This document shows positions 60,311-64,000 of a stretch of DNA of 64,000 bases, piece after piece (the stretch's first letter is position 1; every line of letters begins with the position of its first letter). Position numbers and translations under genes: made by a program. The notes beneath the pieces were generated by a model. It saw nothing but the letters and a program-made list of their open reading frames with translations. It made no database searches and had not been told where the DNA came from. The stretch lies in the NCBI RefSeq assembly GCF_041428715.1, contig NZ_CP155572.1; one strand, 5' to 3'. This stretch comes from Sporomusa malonica. GTDB taxonomy: Bacteria > Bacillota > Negativicutes > Sporomusales > Sporomusaceae.

Positions 60311-60529
60311 AAAAACCTCCCTCATCCAATGCTGAAAAAAATGTAATATGCAGTTTGTTATTGTAGTATTATTCATTTTTTTTCCAATAAATCCTTCTTG
60401 TGGCAGGCAATTTCATTTTTGCCTGTCAAAATAAAATGTAAATATTTGTTGCTTTTGTTGTTTGCTAGAGATACACTGACAGTGGATTAGCAATACTTAT
60501 TCTTATAACCATTACAGGGGGCTGATTTA

Positions 60530-61630
60530 GTGAAGTTTTTTAGATTCTTAATAGTGGCAGCATTATTATGGGCAGTCCAATGCCCGGCTGTATCAGCACA
60601 GGAAGTTAGCGTTGAGGGCCACGGTATTTCCCGTGAGGCGGCAATCCACGATGCGCTGCGCCAGGCAGTGGAACAAGCTGTCGGAACCATTGTTGACTCG
60701 CAAACGCTAGTACAAAACTATATGGTACTCAAAGATGAAGTCTATACAAAGTCCCAAGGCTTTGTCAGTGATTATTCAATTATTACGGAAAAATGGCTAA
60801 ATGGTGAGGTTATCATACAAGCCAGAGTAACTGTTGATGCGCAGCCCAACTCAAATTTAATGACAAAATTACAGCGCCTGAAGATGATTGATGTAGGTCT
60901 GCGTGATCCCCGTATTGGCGTTGTCATTGCTGAACATTACATACGACCAATTCCTGACCCTGCTGCCGAAACGGCCATCATAGACCAACTGACTGAGGCT
61001 GGCTTCCGGCGAATGGTAGATCCCGGCCAACTGGCCCGTATTCGCAAATCAGATGCTATTAAAACCATCCTTAACCAAGGTGATATCAAGACTGCTGTAC
61101 GGCTGGTGACAAATGAGCAGCTCGATTATTTAATTGTGGGGGAAGCCTTTGCTGAATACGCAGGGACCGATTCCGGTTACAACGTTATATCATGCCGCGC
61201 GCGGGTTGAGGCCAGACTGATTAAGGTTGATACCGGCGAAATAATTGCGGCGCAAGGGTTTCATCGCGGCGGGATTGACATAACTGAATTTACTGCCGCC
61301 AAGAAATCCTTACACAACGCAGGTAAAGCCGCAGGCAAGTATTTCGCAGATAAGCTAATGGCTTATGCCGCTAATCCGGAGAAAGGGCTCCAGATAAAGG
61401 TGGTTGCAGTCAATGATTATTCGATAGTTAACCTATTAGGACGGTTACTCAGGCAGCAAACAGGTATTACCAATGCTTTTCTGCGGGACTATCAACAAGG
61501 AACTGCTATGTTTGATGTTAACTATTCCGGGTCGCCAGCTCTTCTGGCAGAACAACTGGAAGGCATAAATGAGCTGCCGGTAAAAGTAATTGAAATTAGC
61601 AATAGTGTGATTGTGATTAGTATGAAGTAA
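60530..61630 (+). CDS. Secreted protein with FlgT N-terminal-like domain
   Basis: A 366-aa protein with a signal peptide (MKFFRFLIVAALLWAVQCPA, cleavage after VSAQ). The mature N-terminus EVSVEGHGISREAAIHDALR followed by QAVEQAVGTIVDSQTLVQN is the pattern of the flagellar assembly protein T N-terminal domain. The rest includes VISCRARVEARLIKVDTGEIIAAQ, similar to CsgG/penicillin-binding-activator-type beta folds. The start is GTG 60530 after AGGGGG. No flagellar genes are in the window; with the divergent CsgG-like gene it looks like part of an outer-envelope lipoprotein/secretion set. Function unproven. Confidence 0.75.
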   Translation: MKFFRFLIVAALLWAVQCPAVSAQEVSVEGHGISREAAIHDALRQAVEQAVGTIVDSQTLVQNYMVLKDEVYTKSQGFVSDYSIITEKWLNGEVIIQARVTVDAQPNSNLMTKLQRLKMIDVGLRDPRIGVVIAEHYIRPIPDPAAETAIIDQLTEAGFRRMVDPGQLARIRKSDAIKTILNQGDIKTAVRLVTNEQLDYLIVGEAFAEYAGTDSGYNVISCRARVEARLIKVDTGEIIAAQGFHRGGIDITEFTAAKKSLHNAGKAAGKYFADKLMAYAANPEKGLQIKVVAVNDYSIVNLLGRLLRQQTGITNAFLRDYQQGTAMFDVNYSGSPALLAEQLEGINELPVKVIEISNSVIVISMK

Positions 61631-61657
61631 AGATTCCTGTAAAGGCAGGATTAGCTG

Positions 61658-61682
61658 CTAGCCCGGAAAAATATCAATGGAG
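61658..61682 (+). repeat. 25-base intergenic repeat, copy 1
   Basis: CTAGCCCGGAAAAATATCAA plus TGGAG. A 24-base version with one substitution and one deletion lies at 63680-63703. Downstream, a CCCGT...ACGGG hairpin could form. Origin unknown. Confidence 0.6.
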
Positions 61683-61830
61683 ATACCCCCGTGCCCTGAC
61701 ACCCCAGACGGGAAAGATAAATTATAAGCCGGACATGTAAAGTAGTTAACAGAGTTTTGCTTCCTTATAAGATAAAATGATGATAATCAGATTTATGAGT
61801 AGAATCAGTTTTTAATTAGCAGAGGACAGA

Positions 61831-62511
61831 ATGTGCTTTATGAATAATAAGAGATATTTATGTTTACGCGATAGTACACTGTTTTCCGGGTTAAGTATGG
61901 AATTTTTTAAGCAGGTCTGCTGGGTTGCTAATAAACAACAATATAAAAAAGGGCAAGTTTTATTCCAACAAGGAGAAGCGGCAGATAGTGTTTATGTTAT
62001 AAAAGAAGGGTGCTTTAAATTACTGCGGATGACTGAAGACGGCAATGAAACAATTCTGCAGATCGTGGGACCTGGCGAGATGCTGGGAGAAACAGCATTG
62101 TTTCGTCAGGATGCCATTCAATTGGCAACCGCAATTTCTTTGGAAGAAGCTAAAGTCTGTAGTATTGACCGGTGTACATTTGAAAAATTAGTTAAAAGAG
62201 AACCAGAGTTAGCCTTAGAAATCATTAGGAATCTTAATGATCGTCTGTATCATGTATGGGAGAAAGTGTCTGACGAAAACAGGCAGCCTACCAAGGAAAA
62301 GATACTGGGATTGATGATACGTCTGGCACGTGAACATGGTGAGGTTTGTGCTGATGGGACCCGTATCACTATTGCATTAACCCAACAAGAAATAGCTGCC
62401 TTAGTGGGGGCATCAAGAGTAATGGTTTCGCAGTCAATAAGGGAACTGACTGCGAAGAACTATCTTTGTCGGGAAAAAAGATACTATATTCTAAGAAATA
62501 GATGCTTTTAA
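61831..62511 (+). CDS. Crp/Fnr-family transcriptional regulator
   Basis: A 226-aa regulator. The cyclic-nucleotide-binding-like beta-roll (about residues 20-130) has KGQVLFQQGEAADSVYVIKEG and GPGEMLGETALFR; the C-terminal winged HTH (about 155-226) has ALTQQEIAALVGASRVMVSQSIRELTA, quoted as one motif in two halves. The N-terminus lacks the Fnr-type Cys cluster, although Cys occur at residues 2 and 11. The effector is unknown. AGAGGA lies four bases before ATG 61831; ATG 61840 is possible. It may control the flavin split-barrel gene just downstream. Confidence 0.88.
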   Translation: MCFMNNKRYLCLRDSTLFSGLSMEFFKQVCWVANKQQYKKGQVLFQQGEAADSVYVIKEGCFKLLRMTEDGNETILQIVGPGEMLGETALFRQDAIQLATAISLEEAKVCSIDRCTFEKLVKREPELALEIIRNLNDRLYHVWEKVSDENRQPTKEKILGLMIRLAREHGEVCADGTRITIALTQQEIAALVGASRVMVSQSIRELTAKNYLCREKRYYILRNRCF

Positions 62512-62542
62512 TACTGAAAGTGTTAAATAGTTAATAGCCTAT

Positions 62543-62597
62543 CCTCTTTTTAAGAAGTATTCTTTTATTAGCTACTAAGTCACTAATAAAAGAGGAG
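62543..62597 (+). promoter_or_regulatory. Alternative hairpins over the ribosome binding site of the next gene
   Basis: TCTTTTATTAG (62561-62571) pairs perfectly with CTAATAAAAGA (62582-62592). CCTCTTTT (62543-62550) can instead pair with AAAAGAGG (62588-62595), covering part of GAGGAG. The two structures exclude each other. Confidence 0.35.
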
Positions 62598-62605
62598 TGG
62601 TAAAC

Positions 62606-62923
62606 ATGGGTAATAATCTTACAGTACTTACAGCCGAAATGAAGGAGGTAATTTTGTCATCCCCCTTTATTGCCTTGGCATCTGTGTCCAAGAAGGGTGA
62701 GCCTCATTTGATTGTAGTGGGAAAAGTAAAGCAGATATCTGATGATAGTCATTTGGTTTTTGGAGTATATAAGATGGAAAAAACGAAAGAGAATTTGGTA
62801 GAAACAGGATGCCTGCAAGTAGTTGTGGTTTCCGGAAAGGTTGGGTATCGTTTTTCCGGCAAAGCAGTGGCTCAAAACGATGAAGTTGTTTTTTCGATTC
62901 AGGAAGTAGCTACACTGCTGTAG
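62606..62923 (+). CDS. Pyridoxamine-5'-phosphate-oxidase-family (FMN split-barrel) protein
   Basis: A 105-aa split-barrel protein (MGNNLTVLTAEMKEVILSS, then FIALASVSKKGEPHLIVVGK and LVFGVYKMEKTKENLVETG), the minimal form of the PNPOx-like flavin/heme-binding family. The function of such short members is mostly unknown; many reduce or sense small molecules. The true start is ATG 62606, eight bases after GAGGAG. It follows the Crp/Fnr gene by 95 bases and may be its target. It ends at a clear terminator. Confidence 0.85.
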   Translation: MGNNLTVLTAEMKEVILSSPFIALASVSKKGEPHLIVVGKVKQISDDSHLVFGVYKMEKTKENLVETGCLQVVVVSGKVGYRFSGKAVAQNDEVVFSIQEVATLL

Positions 62924-62936
62924 TGTATAAAGAAAG

Positions 62937-62967
62937 AAGTGGCTGTCTTTGCGTGACAGCCACTTTT
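62937..62967. terminator. Intrinsic terminator between convergent genes
   Basis: AAGTGGCTGTC (62937-62947) pairs with GACAGCCACTT (62955-62965), followed by T. Confidence 0.9.
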
Positions 62968-63031
62968 TTCATAGTATAACTAACAAATGCTAGATAGGAA
63001 GGTATGGCAGGTATTAACCGGAATTTATCCG

Positions 63032-63466
63032 CTAGTCCGATAACCTCATCCAACGGCGGATCGTACGCTTACATGTGGAGAGGTTCGATTCGCAATGATT
63101 AATCATGTTATCCCACATACTGATCTCAGCTGCAAATTCAAGGGAGTGATCGGTGCTTGGAGTGCTAATAACAAAGGAGTAGTTTGTGCCTGCGTTGTTA
63201 TCCCAGTTGTTGGCGGCGTCTTTGAAACAAATATTCAGGCTATCAGCATGCTCAGGAATAGGAATCAAAACATCAAAGCCATGAGCTGTTTTCGTCATTT
63301 TGTAGTCCTGGGTGTTTTCCCACATACGCCCATATCCTACATGAGCGTATACCTCAGTAGCACCACTTTTAGGGAGCAAACCATTGTAGGTGATCTTGGC
63401 GATACTTTGGTTTGAAGGGACCTCAGGGTGAATAGTTACACAATTTTTTGCGGGACATTTCGCCAT
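63032..63466 (-). CDS. Carbohydrate-binding-module-like protein
   Basis: A 144-aa protein without signal peptide. The core ITYNGLLPKSGATEVYAHVG, WENTQDYKMTKTAHGFDVLI and LNICFKDAANNWDNNAGTNYSF has the Tyr/Trp spacing of starch/glycogen-binding modules (CBM25-like). A Cys-containing N-terminus (AKCPAKNCVTI) and a basic C-terminus (CKRTIRRWMRLSD) flank it. It presumably binds alpha-glucan, perhaps a stored glycogen granule. AAAAGGAGGGG precedes the ATG. It stands alone with a terminator downstream. Confidence 0.78.
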   Translation of the reverse strand: MAKCPAKNCVTIHPEVPSNQSIAKITYNGLLPKSGATEVYAHVGYGRMWENTQDYKMTKTAHGFDVLIPIPEHADSLNICFKDAANNWDNNAGTNYSFVISTPSTDHSLEFAAEISMWDNMINHCESNLSTCKRTIRRWMRLSD

Positions 63467-63592
63467 TGAATCCCCTCCTTTTGTTGATACAAATAAGCGT
63501 AATTATAGTGTTTCTCAAATCAATTACGACATGCCTGTCAATCATTGTGTAGTACTTTTCCAATTAATTATTCCCGCTCTCTTGTTTTTTTA

Positions 63593-63643
63593 AAATTATT
63601 GCATATATGTGGAGTGTATGGCTCCACATATATGCAATAATTT
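63593..63643. repeat. 22-bp perfect inverted repeat
   Basis: The arms 63593-63614 and 63622-63643 are perfectly complementary (core GCATATATGTGGAG with CTCCACATATATGC) around a seven-base loop. The T run lies before, not after, the stem on the forward strand and becomes an A run on the reverse strand, so it is not a standard terminator on either. Confidence 0.75.
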
Positions 63644-63679
63644 GATTTCACAAGGCTTTCGGGGTCTATAGATGAGTTC

Positions 63680-63703
63680 CTAGCCCAGAAAATATCAATG
63701 GAG
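63680..63703 (+). repeat. 25-base intergenic repeat, copy 2
   Basis: CTAGCCCAGAAAATATCAAT plus GGAG, matching 61658-61682 with one substitution and one deletion. It directly precedes the sigma-factor-like fragment. Confidence 0.6.
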
Positions 63704-63706
63704 TAA

Positions 63707-63793
63707 CTCCAATTATCTTTGAAAGAAATCGGGAAGTTAGTAGAGTTGAGTGAATCCAGAGTTAGCCGGATAATAAAATTGGCAGAAAAGTAG
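63707..63793 (+). pseudogene. Fragment resembling region 4 of a sigma-28-type sigma factor
   Basis: After an in-frame stop (63704-63706) the frame reads LQLSLKEIGKLVELSE and SRVSRIIKLAEK, then stops. LKEIG followed by LSESRVSRI is the helix-turn-helix of sigma region 4 in FliA/SigD/WhiG-type factors. Nothing upstream in any frame resembles the rest of a sigma factor. It looks like a decayed gene remnant; the fragment is short, so chance similarity remains possible. Confidence 0.45.
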
Positions 63794-63971
63794 CAAGCAA
63801 GAACCGTCCCGGCAAATGCCGGCAAATGTTCCCGGCCAATGTTCAAAATGATACCAAATGGTAGTGATGTTGGGTATAATATAAGGAGTAGAATACCCGC
63901 GCCTTAGATAGTACCTTGCGGAAAAATCTTCGATGAGTTTGCGAATTCTATCGGTTACGAGGTATGAATTG

Positions 63972-64000
63972 ATGAGATTTGTTATAGACACCAATGTTCT
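63972..64000 (+). CDS. PIN-domain protein, N-terminus only (putative TA-system toxin)
   Basis: Only the first nine codons plus two bases are in the window: MRFVIDTNV, the classic start of PIN-family RNase toxins with the first catalytic Asp. GAGGTA lies seven bases upstream. The gene runs off the right edge. No clear antitoxin gene precedes it, although the open frame ending at 63967 (KIFDEFANSIGYEV) could be the tail of one; it lacks a start codon after the previous stop. Confidence 0.7.

Noticed and set aside
63568..63846. 92-codon reverse-strand frame
   Set aside because: It spans the perfect inverted repeat and the sigma-like fragment, lacks an RBS and resembles no protein.
1..64000. CRISPR arrays, tRNA/rRNA genes, complete prophage or insertion sequence
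   Set aside because: No regularly spaced direct repeats, no tRNA cloverleaf or rRNA sequence, and no transposase or phage structural gene were seen on either strand.

Overview
The window looks like chromosomal DNA of an anaerobic, endospore-forming, diderm Firmicute, most plausibly a Negativicutes member of the Sporomusaceae type. This is inferred from gene content, not from a marker gene. Firmicutes-style RNA control is present: two T-boxes, a tandem glycine riboswitch and a c-di-GMP-I riboswitch. So are strong AGGAGG ribosome binding sites, oxygen-sensitive glycyl-radical and radical-SAM enzymes, a YjcZ-like tiny membrane protein typical of spore formers, and CsgG/FlgT-like envelope proteins that suggest an outer membrane.

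Layout. 0-6 kb: tail of a thiamine-diphosphate enzyme, small hypothetical genes, a NodI/NodJ-type ABC exporter with a terminator-like hairpin in its leader, a missed 57-aa reverse-strand gene, and a tandem pair of DUF445 membrane proteins. 6-11 kb: PIN-PhoH ATPase, a small Rossmann protein, an NADPH glutamate-synthase-type flavoprotein, a solitary structured element resembling an IS200/IS605 end, and a DMT exporter. 11-20 kb: a uronate cluster (uxaB, uxaA, TRAP transporter, YesM/YesN-type two-component pair). 20-29 kb: MFS exporter, chemoreceptor, CPBP protease, an Asp-rich/Cys-Arg-repeat protein, an orphan ABC ATPase next to cca, serC under a serine T-box, and a histidine phosphatase.

29-41 kb: a B12-independent glycerol/diol dehydratase and its activase, divergent from a PocR-domain sensor kinase and AraC-type response regulator; then, on the reverse strand, a compact unit of promoter, c-di-GMP-I riboswitch, hairpin and a 61-aa protein of unknown function; then a TPR / Fe-S aldo-keto reductase / thioredoxin-reductase-like operon, a type-4 uracil-DNA glycosylase and a stand-alone HD-GYP protein. 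40-51 kb: serS under a second serine T-box, then a glycine riboswitch driving gcvT-gcvH-gcvPA-gcvPB, two radical-SAM proteins (LipS1/LipS2-like), a LipM-like octanoyltransferase and dihydrolipoyl dehydrogenase. This is a self-contained glycine-cleavage and lipoylation operon.

51-64 kb: a TudS-related desulfidase with an ECF S-component, a D-threonine-aldolase/D-serine-dehydratase-like enzyme, a rifampicin-phosphotransferase-like gene with a GC-rich middle, an RNB ribonuclease, a missed 54-aa gene joined to a 2-hydroxyacid-dehydrogenase-fold protein that lacks the usual catalytic residues, a CsgG-family/FlgT-domain divergent pair, a Crp/Fnr regulator, a flavin split-barrel protein, a carbohydrate-binding protein, and at the right edge a sigma-factor-like gene fragment and the first codons of a PIN toxin.

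The best candidate for something undescribed is the c-di-GMP-riboswitch-controlled 61-aa protein at about 35.2-35.6 kb. The next candidates are the 54-aa protein/degenerate dehydrogenase pair at 58.2-59.3 kb and the Cys-rich TPR redox operon at 35.8-38.8 kb.
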